From positions 1 to 64,000 of the forward strand of contig NZ_JAMQON010000002.1 in assembly GCF_031624395.1 (NCBI RefSeq): DNA of 64,000 bases. Reading direction: 5' to 3'. The stretch is from Halomicroarcula saliterrae (GTDB taxonomy: Archaea > Halobacteriota > Halobacteria > Halobacteriales > Haloarculaceae). How positions within the stretch are numbered: position 1 is the first letter of the stretch; every line of letters begins with the position of its first letter. Made by a program: the position numbers and the translations under genes. Positions 38,098-47,325 of this stretch are shown piece after piece. The notes beneath the pieces are model-generated. The model saw only the letters and a program-made list of their open reading frames with translations. It had not been told where the DNA came from and did not search any database.

Positions 38098-40317
38098 ATG
38101 TACGCCGACGTCGTCGTGGTGGTTCTCGCTGGAAGTGCAGCCGGTGCTGTCGTCAGTGGGGTGCTCGCGGCGGGCGCGTGGCGCGACCGGACGGTCCCGG
38201 GGACGGTCCCGTTCGCCTGGCTGATGGTCGCCGCCGCCGGCTGGTGTCTGCTGAACATCGCGTGGCTCACGACCTCCGACCCGGCGGTCGCTACGGGCGT
38301 GTTCCTGTTTACGCGGCTCACCTCCGGCCTCATCGTCGGACTCTGGGTCGTGTTCGCGCTCGCGTACACGGGCCGGGACAGCTGGCTCACGCCCGCGCGG
38401 CTGGCCGGCCTGTTGCTGACGCCGACGCTGTACGCCGTGTTGGCGCTGACGAACCCGCTTCACGGGCTCGTCACGGCGAACGTCGTTTCGGTCACGCGCG
38501 CCGGTCTGACGCTGTTCGTTGGCCGGGCCGGACCCGTCTACACGGTCCAGACGGTCTTCGCCGCCGGCCTCGTCGCGGCCGGCTACGTCCTGTTCGGGGA
38601 GTTCCTGCTGCGCTCGCGGAACCTCTATCGCAAACAGACGTTCGTCATCCTCACCGCGGGGCTGTTGACCGCCGGCGCCCACGGCCTGTTCGTGCTCGGT
38701 GCGACCCCGCATCCCGGCATCGACAGCACGCCGCTGACGTTCGCGCTCAACGGCGCCCTCGTCGGGGTCGCGCTCCTGCGCTACGATTTCGTCTCGGTCA
38801 CGCCGCTGGCGGGCGACCTGCTCGTCGACGAGCTCCCCGACCCCGTCCTCGCGCTCGACGGCGACGACCGCGTCATCGACTACAACGCGGCCGCGGCGAC
38901 ACTGCTCGGCACCGGGGAGCTCGGCGGACGCCCCGTGGACGAGGCCTGTGACGGCCTGCTCGGCGACATCGAGCGCGACGAGGTGTTCGCCGTCGGCGAC
39001 CCGCTGTCGTACTACGACCCACAGACCAGCCCCATCACGGACCAGCGCGGCGCGGTCCGGGGCCGGCTGGTCGTCCTCCGGGAGGTCACCGGCCAGCAGC
39101 GCCGACAGGACCGGCTGGAGGCGCTGCAGGCGGCGACCCGGCAGTTCATCGAGGCCGACCAGCCGGAGACCGTCTCTGAGCTGACCGTCAGCTTCGCCAC
39201 GCGGGTGCTCGACCAGAACGCGGCCGCCGTCTTCCTGGCCACCGACGACGGCCGGCTCGAACCGGCCGCGATGAGCGACGTGGTCTCGGAGTCGGTGGCC
39301 GAGTCGGTGTTGCAGATCGACCCCGAGCAGACACCGGCGCACAACCTCTGGCGGACCTACGAGAGCGGCGAGCAGCGCGTCGCCGAGTGTGGCGGCTGTG
39401 GCGTCCCGATGGAACGCGCGCTGATGGTGCCGATGGGCGACCACGGCGTGCTGGCTATCGCCTCGGCGGACGAGCGCTACGTGAGAGAAGACCGGCAGTA
39501 CGCCCGGATACTCGCCCACACCACACAGGTGGCCCTCGAACAGCTCGCCCGCCAGCGCGAACTCAGGGAGAGCCGCGCGTCGATACAGCGCCGCAACGAG
39601 CAGATAGCGTTCTTCAACGGCGTCCTCAGGCACTCGGTGCGGAACGCGATGCTCGTCGTACAGGGGCGTTCTGACCACCTCAGAACCAGCGTCGGCGAAG
39701 ACGAACACCACCACATCGACAGCATCACCGACTGGTGTGACCGCCTCACCGAGATGAGCGACGCCATCAGGGATATCAACGAGACGGTGACGGCCAGCGA
39801 GAGCGAGCGCCTGGAGGCGGTGTCGCTGTCGGCCGCCGTCCGGGACGCCGTCGAGCGCAGTGTCCCCGACGACAGCGCGGTCGCGGTCGAACTGGCGGTC
39901 GCCGACGACTGGGTGCGCGCCAACCACCTCGCCGAGGAAGTGCTCGGCAGCGTCGTCGAAAACGCCGTCGAACACAACACGAGTGCGGAGCCCCGCGTCG
40001 AAATCGAAACCCGGCACGCCGGCGACTGGATTCAGGTCCGCGTTGCGGACAACGGCCCCGGCATCAGCGACGAACTGAAGACCACGGTGTTCGAGCGGTC
40101 GCTCTCCAACGACCAGACCGCCGGCGGCTTCGGCCTCTACTTCGTCTCCGTGATGATGGACCTCTACGGCGGGAAGGTGTGGTACGAGGACAACGACCCG
40201 GAAGGCGCCGTCGCGACACTGGAGTTCCAGCGGGCCGAGCCGCCCGAGCGCGGGGCCGGGACGGCGGCCCGAGCGAACGCGACGACGGAAACACAAAGTA
40301 AATCCCACGACGAGTGA
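38098..40317 (+). CDS. 7TM-PAS-GAF sensor histidine kinase
   Basis: A 739-residue membrane kinase. Seven hydrophobic segments (about 1-215, HisKA_7TM type) precede a PAS domain (about 238-335, DPVLALDGDDRVIDYNAAA), a GAF domain (about 345-485) and a short coiled coil. The phospho-acceptor His512 lies in GVLRHSVRNAMLV. The HATPase region has an N box VVENAVEHNTSAEP, G1 VADNGPGI and G2 GGFGLYFVS. No receiver domain or adjacent response regulator is present, so the partner is elsewhere. GAF contains a possible metal site, CGGCGVP near 431-437. The stop precedes a flavoprotein start by 11 bp. Confidence 0.92.
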   Translation: MYADVVVVVLAGSAAGAVVSGVLAAGAWRDRTVPGTVPFAWLMVAAAGWCLLNIAWLTTSDPAVATGVFLFTRLTSGLIVGLWVVFALAYTGRDSWLTPARLAGLLLTPTLYAVLALTNPLHGLVTANVVSVTRAGLTLFVGRAGPVYTVQTVFAAGLVAAGYVLFGEFLLRSRNLYRKQTFVILTAGLLTAGAHGLFVLGATPHPGIDSTPLTFALNGALVGVALLRYDFVSVTPLAGDLLVDELPDPVLALDGDDRVIDYNAAAATLLGTGELGGRPVDEACDGLLGDIERDEVFAVGDPLSYYDPQTSPITDQRGAVRGRLVVLREVTGQQRRQDRLEALQAATRQFIEADQPETVSELTVSFATRVLDQNAAAVFLATDDGRLEPAAMSDVVSESVAESVLQIDPEQTPAHNLWRTYESGEQRVAECGGCGVPMERALMVPMGDHGVLAIASADERYVREDRQYARILAHTTQVALEQLARQRELRESRASIQRRNEQIAFFNGVLRHSVRNAMLVVQGRSDHLRTSVGEDEHHHIDSITDWCDRLTEMSDAIRDINETVTASESERLEAVSLSAAVRDAVERSVPDDSAVAVELAVADDWVRANHLAEEVLGSVVENAVEHNTSAEPRVEIETRHAGDWIQVRVADNGPGISDELKTTVFERSLSNDQTAGGFGLYFVSVMMDLYGGKVWYEDNDPEGAVATLEFQRAEPPERGAGTAARANATTETQSKSHDE

Positions 40318-40328
40318 AAGCGCACTGT

Positions 40329-41654
40329 ATGATCGGTGTCGTCGGTGGCGGTGTCGCCGGCCTCGCAGCGGCGTATCGGCTCCAGCAGCGCGGACACGAC
40401 GTCCGCGTCTTCGAGGCGAGCGAGGACCTGGGGGGACTGGCCGCGGTGTACGAGACGGACGGGGACCCTATCGAGAAGTTCTACCACCACCTCTCGAAAT
40501 CCGAGGAGACCATCGTCGAACTCGCCGAGGAGCTCGGCCTGGGCGGGGACGTCGAGTGGCGAATCGGGGAGAACGCCTACTACGTCGACGGCGTCGTCCA
40601 CCCGATGGACAAGCCCTGGGAGATTCTCTCCTTTCCCCACTGGAGCCTCTACGATAAGTTCCGGCTGGGCATGCTGACCCTCGACGTCGACGTCCGGGGC
40701 GGGATACCGAAGTTCGACACCTACGAGAAACTCGAAGACTTCGAGGACGTCCCCGTCGAGGAGTTCGCCCGCGACCACACCACACAGAACGTCTACGAGA
40801 CCTTCTTCGAGCCGCTGCTGGACGCGAAGTTCGGCTCCCGGAAAGCCGACGTGAGCGCCGCCTGGCTGCTGGGCCGCATCAAGTTCCGCGGCGAGCGCGA
40901 CATCCTCAACGGCGAGATACTGGGCTACCTCGACGGCGGTTTCGGCCGCCTGCTCGACGCGCTGGTCGACGCCGTCGGCCGCGAGAACGTCGAGACGGGG
41001 ACCCGCGTGACCGACATCGAGAGCACGGACGGCGAGGTGACGGGGTTGACCGCCGAACACGAGGGCGAGGACGGCGAGACGGTCACCGAGGCACACGACG
41101 TGGACAGCGTCGTCGTCGCGGCGATGCCCGACGTCCTCGAAGATCTGACCGGCTACCCCTGTGAAATCGACTTCCAGGGAACCGTCTGCTCGGTCATCAG
41201 CATGGACGAGCCGCTGCTGGACACCTACTGGCTGAACATCGCCGACGAGGCGCCCTTCGGCGCGCTCATCGAACACACGAACTTCGTCGAACGGGAACGC
41301 TACGGGGGCGAACACCTGCTGTACGTCGCCCGCTACATCCAGTCGCCCGAGGAGGACGTCTGGCAGCAGGACGACGACGAGGTGCGGGAGACGTGGCTCT
41401 CCGGCATCGAGTCGCTGTTCCCCGAGTTCGACCGCGACGCCGTGAACTGGGTCCGGACCTCGCGCAACCCGCGCACGGCACCGGTGTACGAACGCGGCTA
41501 TCTCGACATGGTCGTCCCCTACGACCTCTCGGAGGACGTGGCCGACGGCGTCTACTACGCCGGGATGGCCTCGGAAGCCCAGTACCCCGAGCGGTCGCTC
41601 AACGGCGGTATCGTCGCGGGCTACGAAGTGGCCGACCGCATCCACGAGACGTAA
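40329..41654 (+). CDS. FAD-dependent amine-oxidase/protoporphyrinogen-oxidase-like protein
   Basis: A 441-residue flavoprotein with the FAD motif IGVVGGGVAGLAAAYRLQQR at residues 2-21 and EASEDLGGLAAVYE. The C-terminal closing motif is VYYAGMASEAQYPERSLNGG near 412-431, in which an Ala-rich FAD turn is followed by an Arg-Ser-Leu-Asn-Gly element typical of UDP-galactopyranose-mutase/PPOX-like oxidoreductases. Residues 85-115 (NAYYVDGVVHPMDKPWEILS) match proteins annotated as NAD(P)/FAD-dependent oxidoreductases near cell-surface glycan genes. The substrate is unknown. The ATG at 40329 is used; an in-frame GTG at 40314 overlaps the kinase stop. Confidence 0.82.
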   Translation: MIGVVGGGVAGLAAAYRLQQRGHDVRVFEASEDLGGLAAVYETDGDPIEKFYHHLSKSEETIVELAEELGLGGDVEWRIGENAYYVDGVVHPMDKPWEILSFPHWSLYDKFRLGMLTLDVDVRGGIPKFDTYEKLEDFEDVPVEEFARDHTTQNVYETFFEPLLDAKFGSRKADVSAAWLLGRIKFRGERDILNGEILGYLDGGFGRLLDALVDAVGRENVETGTRVTDIESTDGEVTGLTAEHEGEDGETVTEAHDVDSVVVAAMPDVLEDLTGYPCEIDFQGTVCSVISMDEPLLDTYWLNIADEAPFGALIEHTNFVERERYGGEHLLYVARYIQSPEEDVWQQDDDEVRETWLSGIESLFPEFDRDAVNWVRTSRNPRTAPVYERGYLDMVVPYDLSEDVADGVYYAGMASEAQYPERSLNGGIVAGYEVADRIHET

Positions 41655-41669
41655 CCGCCGAACGGGGCT

Positions 41670-42263
41670 TCAGTCGGCGGTGTGCTCGTCGTCGACGCCG
41701 GGGGCCTCGCCGGGGTCGATATCTTCGGGTTCTTCCTGCCCGCCCACGACGAGTTCGCCGTCCTCGGTCTCGACGTAGGCGTCGTCGGCGAAGCCGCCCT
41801 CGGCGTGGGGGTGTTCGGGGTCGTCGAGCTTCTCGGGCGTCGACGGCGCCTCGGCGATGCCGTCGGCCGGCCGGAACGTCCCGAGGGGGTCCTCGATGGT
41901 GATACCGTGGCGTCCGAAGAACGCCTCGTAGCGCTCGTGGTGTTCGGTGAGCTCGTCGGCCGGGAACTCCATCATCTCCGTCCAGCCGTGGTTGTAGAAG
42001 TCGAAGTTGGCCTGCACGTGGGTTATCTCGCGGGCTTTGGCCTCCGGGAAGCCGGCCTCCAGCGCGGCGACGTACGTGTCCATCGTCGCGTCGAAGAAGT
42101 CGTCCAGATGGTCCCGGCGCTCGTCGGCCCGCTCCGGGTCGGCCTTCCCGGCGAAGATGTCCGTGTGCATCCCGACCAGGCGGTCGTTGACCTTCTCCCC
42201 GACCACCGGCAGCGTCAGTGCCTGCTTCGCGGCGAAATGTTTGACGTTCTGGCGGAGTTTCAT
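41670..42263 (-). CDS. Haloarchaeal DUF6149-like protein
   Basis: A 197-residue acidic protein matching, from memory, the haloarchaea-specific family DUF6149. It starts MKLRQNVKHFAAKQALTLPV, followed by ADERRDHLDDFFDATMDTYV and the near-invariant HVQANFDFYNHGWTEMMEFP. The C-terminal third is a Pro/Glu/Asp-rich tail. It has no membrane span and no enzyme motif, so its role is unknown. The start at 42263 is where homology begins. It converges on the flavoprotein gene with a 15-bp gap. Confidence 0.78.
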   Translation of the reverse strand: MKLRQNVKHFAAKQALTLPVVGEKVNDRLVGMHTDIFAGKADPERADERRDHLDDFFDATMDTYVAALEAGFPEAKAREITHVQANFDFYNHGWTEMMEFPADELTEHHERYEAFFGRHGITIEDPLGTFRPADGIAEAPSTPEKLDDPEHPHAEGGFADDAYVETEDGELVVGGQEEPEDIDPGEAPGVDDEHTAD

Positions 42264-42424
42264 CGATGCAGCGTTGGGAACGGAGCTTCTTGAAAGGCTC
42301 GACGGGTCGGGACGGGAGACGGACGCAGTCTGGCTCTCAGGGGCGCCGAGTCCACTGCTAGCCGGTATCGCAAACGATAGCGAGATAGCAATCCACATTA
42401 GGCGTCGTGCCGAAGCGTCCGAAC

Positions 42425-43675
42425 ATGAGCACGTCGCACGTGATTATCGGGGACGGTATCGCGGGAGCGTCCGCAGCGGAGACTATTCGGGAAGCGGACC
42501 CTGACGCATCAGTGACCGTCATCACCGACGAGGGAGAGGCCCTCTACAACCGGATTCTCATCAAGGAGTTCGCGAAGGGGAAACTGCCCGAGGCCCCCAT
42601 CTCCATCCACGAGCCCGAGTGGTACGACGAGCGCGACATCGACCTCCAGCTCAACACCCACGTCACCGATGTCGAGCCCGTCGCCCACGAGATTCACACG
42701 CACGAAGGCGAGACCTACGAGTACGACAAGCTGCTCGTCGCCACCGGCGGGACGCCTGCACAGCTCCCCGTCGAGAACAGCGACGCCGACGGCGTCCACC
42801 ACTTCTGGACGTTTCAGGACGCTCGGGGCATCCGCGAGCACGCAGAGGAGTCCGACCAGGGCATCATCGTCGGCGCGGGGCTGCTGGGTATCGACCTCGC
42901 CGCCGTCTGTGCGGCCCAGGGCATCGACGCCAAGTACCTGATGCGGGGGGACCGCTGGTGGCGCTACGCGCTGTCGGCCGACGGCGCGGAGATAATCCAC
43001 GAGGCCCTGCGCGAGAACGGCGTCGAACCCGTCTTCGACTCCGGCGTCGACCGCTTCGAGGTCGACGACGACGGCCACGTCTCGGGGGCCGTGGACCCCA
43101 ACGGCGAGCAGTTCGACGGCCAGTGGGCCGGCGTCGCCATCGGGCTGAACTTCAACACGGAGTTCCTCGACGGCGCGGGCATCGAGGAGGACGACGGCAT
43201 CGTCGTCGACGAGTACATGCAGACCAGCGTCGAGGACATCTACGCCGCGGGCGACATCACCCAGTTCTACGACACCATCCTCAACTCGCGCGCCCAGAAC
43301 GGCGCGTGGGGCTCGGCCAAGGAGCAGGGGTCGGTCGCCGGGCGGAACATGGTCGCCGACGACGAGGCAAAGGAGTTCCGCTGGGTCTCCTCGTACTCCA
43401 TCACCCACTTCGACTTCCCCTTCCTCTCCTTTGGCCACCCTGCCCGGGGCGACGACGAGGCGGAACGGAAGTACTCCGACAGCGAGTGGCGCCGACTCGC
43501 CTTCGAGAACGGCCAGCTCATCGGCGGCGTGCTAATCGGCGACCTCTCCCAGCAGTCCAAGTTCAAGAAGCTCATCCGCGAGGAGCGCAAGGTCGCAGAC
43601 CAGAAAGAGCTCCTGCTGGCGAAAGACGTCGACCTCGAAGAAGTGAAGGCCAACACGGCCGCGCCCGCCGAATAA
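42425..43675 (+). CDS. FAD/NAD(P)-dependent oxidoreductase (rubredoxin-/ferredoxin-reductase-like)
   Basis: A 416-residue flavoprotein of the pyridine-nucleotide-disulfide family without a redox disulfide. FAD motif VIIGDGIAGASAAETIRE is at residues 5-22; the residues in YNRILIKEFAKGK replace the Cys pair. KLLVATGGTPAQLP follows, then the NAD site GIIVGAGLLGIDLAAVCAAQ near 142 and FAD motif 2 TSVEDIYAAGDITQF near 270. The C-terminal 90 residues are acidic. NirB-like or rubredoxin-reductase-like electron transfer is likely. The start MSTSHVIIGD at 42425 is preferred to an in-frame ATG 18 bp upstream. It is divergent from the DUF6149 gene. Confidence 0.85.
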   Translation: MSTSHVIIGDGIAGASAAETIREADPDASVTVITDEGEALYNRILIKEFAKGKLPEAPISIHEPEWYDERDIDLQLNTHVTDVEPVAHEIHTHEGETYEYDKLLVATGGTPAQLPVENSDADGVHHFWTFQDARGIREHAEESDQGIIVGAGLLGIDLAAVCAAQGIDAKYLMRGDRWWRYALSADGAEIIHEALRENGVEPVFDSGVDRFEVDDDGHVSGAVDPNGEQFDGQWAGVAIGLNFNTEFLDGAGIEEDDGIVVDEYMQTSVEDIYAAGDITQFYDTILNSRAQNGAWGSAKEQGSVAGRNMVADDEAKEFRWVSSYSITHFDFPFLSFGHPARGDDEAERKYSDSEWRRLAFENGQLIGGVLIGDLSQQSKFKKLIREERKVADQKELLLAKDVDLEEVKANTAAPAE

Positions 43676-43751
43676 CCGCTTCTCGCCGCTTTTTGTCTCG
43701 GCTGTTCGATTGTGGGGCAGTTTTTTGTGCATCCGGGCACAAATAGCGCAC

Positions 43752-43979
43752 GTGATTGGGCGACTGTTCCAGCGGTTCCTGAACGCGGTGTCCGGGGACA
43801 GCGACGAGGACAGAAGCGACGGGAGCGGTGACGACAGCGTGTTCGCCGGCTCGTTGCTGGACTGGTCGATCAACTACGGCCACGGCCCGGACGGCGGCCG
43901 CGGGGAGGCCGCCCGCGAGATGGCCCAGATACAGGAGAAAGCCGAGCTGCTGGACGAACAGGACCACTACCGACGGTAA
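43752..43979 (+). CDS. Small hypothetical protein with GTG start
   Basis: A 75-residue acidic protein, VIGRLFQRFLNAVSGDSDED with a C-terminal helix AAREMAQIQEKAELLDEQDH. No family is recognised. The GTG at 43752 lies at leaderless distance from a TTTTTTG stretch near 43720-43726, and there is no in-frame ATG after the promoter. The N-terminal amphipathic helix followed by a disordered Asp/Gly segment suggests a small accessory protein. Composition is typical of the host. Confidence 0.55.
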   Translation: MIGRLFQRFLNAVSGDSDEDRSDGSGDDSVFAGSLLDWSINYGHGPDGGRGEAAREMAQIQEKAELLDEQDHYRR

Positions 43980-44038
43980 TCGCGGTCTGCTGGCGGCACC
44001 ACAGCAGCGAACCTCGTTTCACCCCGTAACATCGGTAC

Positions 44039-44052
44039 CTTTATCGGTAAAG
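44039..44052. promoter_or_regulatory. CTTTATCGGTAAAG dyad before the beta-propeller operon
   Basis: A 14-bp dyad with perfect CTTTA/TAAAG arms around TCGG lies 20-33 nt upstream of the ATG at 44072. It coincides with or abuts the expected TATA position. It may be an operator or a fortuitously symmetrical TATA region. Confidence 0.4.
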
Positions 44053-44071
44053 TTTGATTTAACGGCTATTT

Positions 44072-45226
44072 ATGGTGAAAGAATCTCGGCGCCGCGAGAT
44101 ACTGTCGGTGCTCGGGGCGGTGGGGGCCAGCGCGCTCGCAGGGTGTGGAACCCCGTCCGACGGGGAAACGAACTCACAGGACTCGGGTACTGCGGGGCCC
44201 TGGCCGATGTACTCGGTCGACGCGGCCAACGTCGGGAGCCTGCCGGACCAGTCCGGCCCGAGGGAGAACATCACGACCCAGTGGTCGTTCCGGACCAACG
44301 ACGAGGTGTATTCCTCGCCGGCGGTAGCCGATGGCACCGTCTACGTCGGGAGTTCCGACAAGACCGTGTACGCGATAGATGCCGAGAGCGGTACGGAAAC
44401 GTGGGCGTTCGATACCGACGGAGTGGTGTACTCCTCGCCGGCTGTCGTCGGCGGGACAGTGTACGTAGGCTGTCACGACACCAAGCTGTACGCGATAGAC
44501 GCCGAGAGCGGCGAACAGGAGTGGGTGTTCTCGGAGCCCGGTAACAACCTCTGGACGCCCGCCGTAGCGAACGGGACGGTGTATGTCGGTAGCTGGGACA
44601 ACAACCTGTACGCGGTCGACAGCGAGAGCGGGGAGCAGGAGTGGCTGTTCGAGACGGGCGGCGTCATCCAGGCGTCACCGGCGGTCGCCGACGGCACCGT
44701 CTACGTCGGCAGCGACGACGACACCGTGTACGCCCTCGACGCCGAGAGCGGCACGGAGCAGTGGACGTTACAAACAGGCGGCTTCGTCCAGTCCGCACCA
44801 GCGGTCGTCGACGGCACCGTCTACGTCGGGAGTCACGACGACACCGTGTACGCCATCGACGCCGAGAGCGGCGAGGAGCAGTGGCGCTACGAGATGCTGG
44901 GCTCACTCAACTCCTCGCCGGCAGTGGCCGACGGCAGGGTCTACCTCGGCAACATCGACGGGTTCGTCTACGCCGTCGACGCAGCGACCGGCGAGGAACA
45001 GTGGAAGTATCGGACTGACGGCTACGTCTCTACGCCTGCAGTCGTCGGCGACACTGTCTACGCGGGAAGCCGGGACAACAGCGTCTACGGACTCGACGCC
45101 GAGAGCGGCGAGGTGCTGTGGACCTTCGAGACCGGCAGTCGGGTCGAGTCCTCGCCGGCGGTGGCCGACGGCACCGTTTACGTCGGCAGTGACGACCAGT
45201 CGGTGTACGCACTGACCGAGGAATAA
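44072..45226 (+). CDS. PQQ-type beta-propeller lipoprotein, first of a tandem pair
   Basis: This 384-residue exported protein begins with a Tat-like motif (SRRREILSVLGAVGASALAGC) whose Cys25 is the lipobox cysteine. After a short tether the rest is a beta propeller of eight repeats of about 40 residues, each with the consensus SSPAVADGTVYVGS.D.TVYA(I/L)DAESG.E.W.F. The repeats are highly similar to each other, indicating recent internal expansion or gene conversion. Such proteins are often labelled PQQ-binding, but the residues do not show that cofactor is bound; an extracytoplasmic scaffold like BamB is as likely. It precedes a second propeller lipoprotein by a few bases. Confidence 0.85.
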   Translation: MVKESRRREILSVLGAVGASALAGCGTPSDGETNSQDSGTAGPWPMYSVDAANVGSLPDQSGPRENITTQWSFRTNDEVYSSPAVADGTVYVGSSDKTVYAIDAESGTETWAFDTDGVVYSSPAVVGGTVYVGCHDTKLYAIDAESGEQEWVFSEPGNNLWTPAVANGTVYVGSWDNNLYAVDSESGEQEWLFETGGVIQASPAVADGTVYVGSDDDTVYALDAESGTEQWTLQTGGFVQSAPAVVDGTVYVGSHDDTVYAIDAESGEEQWRYEMLGSLNSSPAVADGRVYLGNIDGFVYAVDAATGEEQWKYRTDGYVSTPAVVGDTVYAGSRDNSVYGLDAESGEVLWTFETGSRVESSPAVADGTVYVGSDDQSVYALTEE

Positions 45227-45253
45227 CGAATGGCACGTCAGGACCATCTCTGC

Positions 45254-46507
45254 ATGAAGGATACGAAACAGCAGCTCGGTTCCCAGTCGAACAGTGCGTC
45301 GAACAGCAGCCGCCGGGCCTTCGTCGCGGCACTCGCAACGGGCGCGACGGCCGGACTCGCCGGATGTGGCGGTAGCGGTGACGGTGGCAGTCCCGAGCAG
45401 ACCGGCGAAAGCGCCGGAAGCGGCCCGCAACTCGACCAGCACGTGCGATTCTATCGCGGGGACACCGCCCGAACGGGTGCGTTCCCGGACCGAACCGGCC
45501 CCGACAGTGCCGTCTCGGAATCCTGGTCGGTCTCACTCGACATCCCACGGGGTGCTCGAATCAGAGGCCACCCATTTGCGGCAGGGGGGTCGGTGTTCGT
45601 CGTGTCGAGAAAGACGCTCCACGCGATAGATCCGTTCGACCAGTCGGTCCGGTGGCGGGTCGCCGACGGGAGCTTCAGGGGTAGCCTCGCCGTCGTCGAC
45701 GGGAGCCTGTACGCGCCGACACGGGGGAGCGAGGTCCGCGTCTACGACACGGCGACCGGTGAGAAACAGTGGCAGTACGAAACCAGGGACAAGGTCCAGA
45801 ACGCGCCGGCGGTCCGCGACGGGACTCTGTATCACGCCAGTTACTCCGTCGGCGGCCAGGGCAAACTGGCAGCGATCGACGTCGAGACCGAGCGGGAGGA
45901 GTGGGAGACCGAGTACAACTACGGCGGTGGAGTGACACCCGCCCTCACCGACGAGCGGGTGTTCTACGTGGGTGACAACGCCAGAATCGTCGCCGCGACG
46001 CTCGACGGGGAATCCGACTGGGAGTTCCTCGGCACGTACGAGAAGAAAGCGGTTTCAGTCGGTGGAGGTGGCGTCTACTTCGTCCGCGACCGACAGGGCG
46101 GCCGCGGATACCTCGACGAACAGGACGCCAGCGTCGTCGCACTGGACGCCGATGAGGGGAACAAGCGGTGGCGGTTCGACACGGGCAACGAGGAGATAGC
46201 GGGCGCTCCGGCCGTCGGTAGCGACGCGGTGTACGCCGCGAGCGGGAACAGCGTCTACCGAATCGACAGCGAGACCGGCGAGAGCGACTGGACGGCCACG
46301 TTGTCCGGCGGCGTACGGACGACCCCGATGCTGTACGGGGAGACGCTGTACGTTACGAGCGGTGGGGAGGCGCTCGTCGCACTGAACAAGGCCGACGGGT
46401 CCGAGCGGTGGCGTACCGAAGCGCCCACCGTCGGCTCGCACGAACCCGTCCTCGTCGACGGAACCGTGTACCTGGCTGCCGGCGACGCCCTTAGAGCGTA
46501 CAGCTGA
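45254..46507 (+). CDS. PQQ-type beta-propeller lipoprotein, second of a tandem pair
   Basis: A 417-residue Tat lipoprotein. The start MKDTKQQLGS at 45254 precedes SSRRAFVAALATGATAGLAGC, with the lipobox Cys near 43. An in-frame ATG at 45230, only 3 bp after the upstream stop, would lengthen it by eight residues. The propeller repeats are more diverged than in the upstream paralogue: LHAIDPFDQSVRWRVADGSF, VYDTATGEKQWQYETRDKVQ, VYRIDSETGESDWTATLSGG, LVALNKADGSERWRTEAPTV. It may work with the first lipoprotein at the outer face of the membrane. No enzymatic motif is visible. Confidence 0.83.
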   Translation: MKDTKQQLGSQSNSASNSSRRAFVAALATGATAGLAGCGGSGDGGSPEQTGESAGSGPQLDQHVRFYRGDTARTGAFPDRTGPDSAVSESWSVSLDIPRGARIRGHPFAAGGSVFVVSRKTLHAIDPFDQSVRWRVADGSFRGSLAVVDGSLYAPTRGSEVRVYDTATGEKQWQYETRDKVQNAPAVRDGTLYHASYSVGGQGKLAAIDVETEREEWETEYNYGGGVTPALTDERVFYVGDNARIVAATLDGESDWEFLGTYEKKAVSVGGGGVYFVRDRQGGRGYLDEQDASVVALDADEGNKRWRFDTGNEEIAGAPAVGSDAVYAASGNSVYRIDSETGESDWTATLSGGVRTTPMLYGETLYVTSGGEALVALNKADGSERWRTEAPTVGSHEPVLVDGTVYLAAGDALRAYS

Positions 46508-46630
46508 GTTCCTGGACTGTTCGTGAGCGATTCGTGAAGCGCACTGCTACGGCCGGCGGGCAGCCAGGCCGGCGACCCGCGATGCTGGCTGGCCCACTTT
46601 GATTTTCCCGCGCTTCGATAGCGGACAGAC

Positions 46631-47254
46631 ATGGCAGACACTGTCTGGGTCGTCCGTCACGGCCAGCGCCGGGACAGCGTCGACCCCGAGTGGGAGCACC
46701 ACGCCGACCGCGTCCACGACCCGCCGCTGACCGAGCTGGGCCGATGGGCGGCGTGGCGGACCGGCCGCTACTTCGTCGAGTCGGTCGTCACGTTCGACGC
46801 CGTCTACGCCTCGCCGTTCCTCCGCACGGCGGAGACGGCCGAGGAGATCTGCCGCGAGACCGGGAACGTGGCCCTGCTGGAGCCCGGACTGGGCGAGCAC
46901 CGCAACGCCGAGTGGTTCGAGACCGACCCCGAGACCGTCCCGAACGAGCGGCTGGCCGAGTGGTTCGACCCGATCGAACTCGACCACGACCCCCACGTCG
47001 TCCCGGAGTTCCCCGAGAGCCACAGCGAGGCCATGGAGCGGGCCGGGCGGGCCGCGCAGTCGCTCGTCGCCGACACCGACGGGACGGTGTTGTTCGTCGG
47101 CCACGGGTTGAGCGTCGGGGGCGTCGTCCACGGGCTCGTCGGGTCGGCCGACGAGGTCGAGGCGCCGCTGTGTGGGCTAACGCTGCTTGAACGCGACGGC
47201 GAGGAGTGGGTGCTGGAGTTCTCCGGGGAGACGAGCCATCTAGACGACGAGTGA
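46631..47254 (+). CDS. Histidine phosphatase family protein
   Basis: A 207-residue member of the branch-1 histidine phosphatases (phosphoglycerate-mutase-like). The catalytic RHG motif is in VWVVRHGQRRDS near residues 5-16. The substrate-pocket Arg/Glu lie in YASPFLRTAETAEEI near 58 and in LGEHRNAEWF, and the second catalytic His in VLFVGHGLSVGGVVHGLVG near 157. It dephosphorylates an unknown small substrate, or possibly a phosphohistidine. The start at 46631 follows a GATAGCGG stretch. It is co-directional with the next gene. Confidence 0.85.
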   Translation: MADTVWVVRHGQRRDSVDPEWEHHADRVHDPPLTELGRWAAWRTGRYFVESVVTFDAVYASPFLRTAETAEEICRETGNVALLEPGLGEHRNAEWFETDPETVPNERLAEWFDPIELDHDPHVVPEFPESHSEAMERAGRAAQSLVADTDGTVLFVGHGLSVGGVVHGLVGSADEVEAPLCGLTLLERDGEEWVLEFSGETSHLDDE

Positions 47255-47325
47255 CCGCCGGGGCAGTGCCGGCGACCCCGAACGGGAACGACGCCCTTTT
47301 TTCGGCTGACAGCGGAGTATGCTGT

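Noticed and set aside
37939-40308. 789-codon minus-strand frame opposite the 7TM histidine kinase
   Set aside because: Antisense shadow; the plus strand has all kinase motifs.
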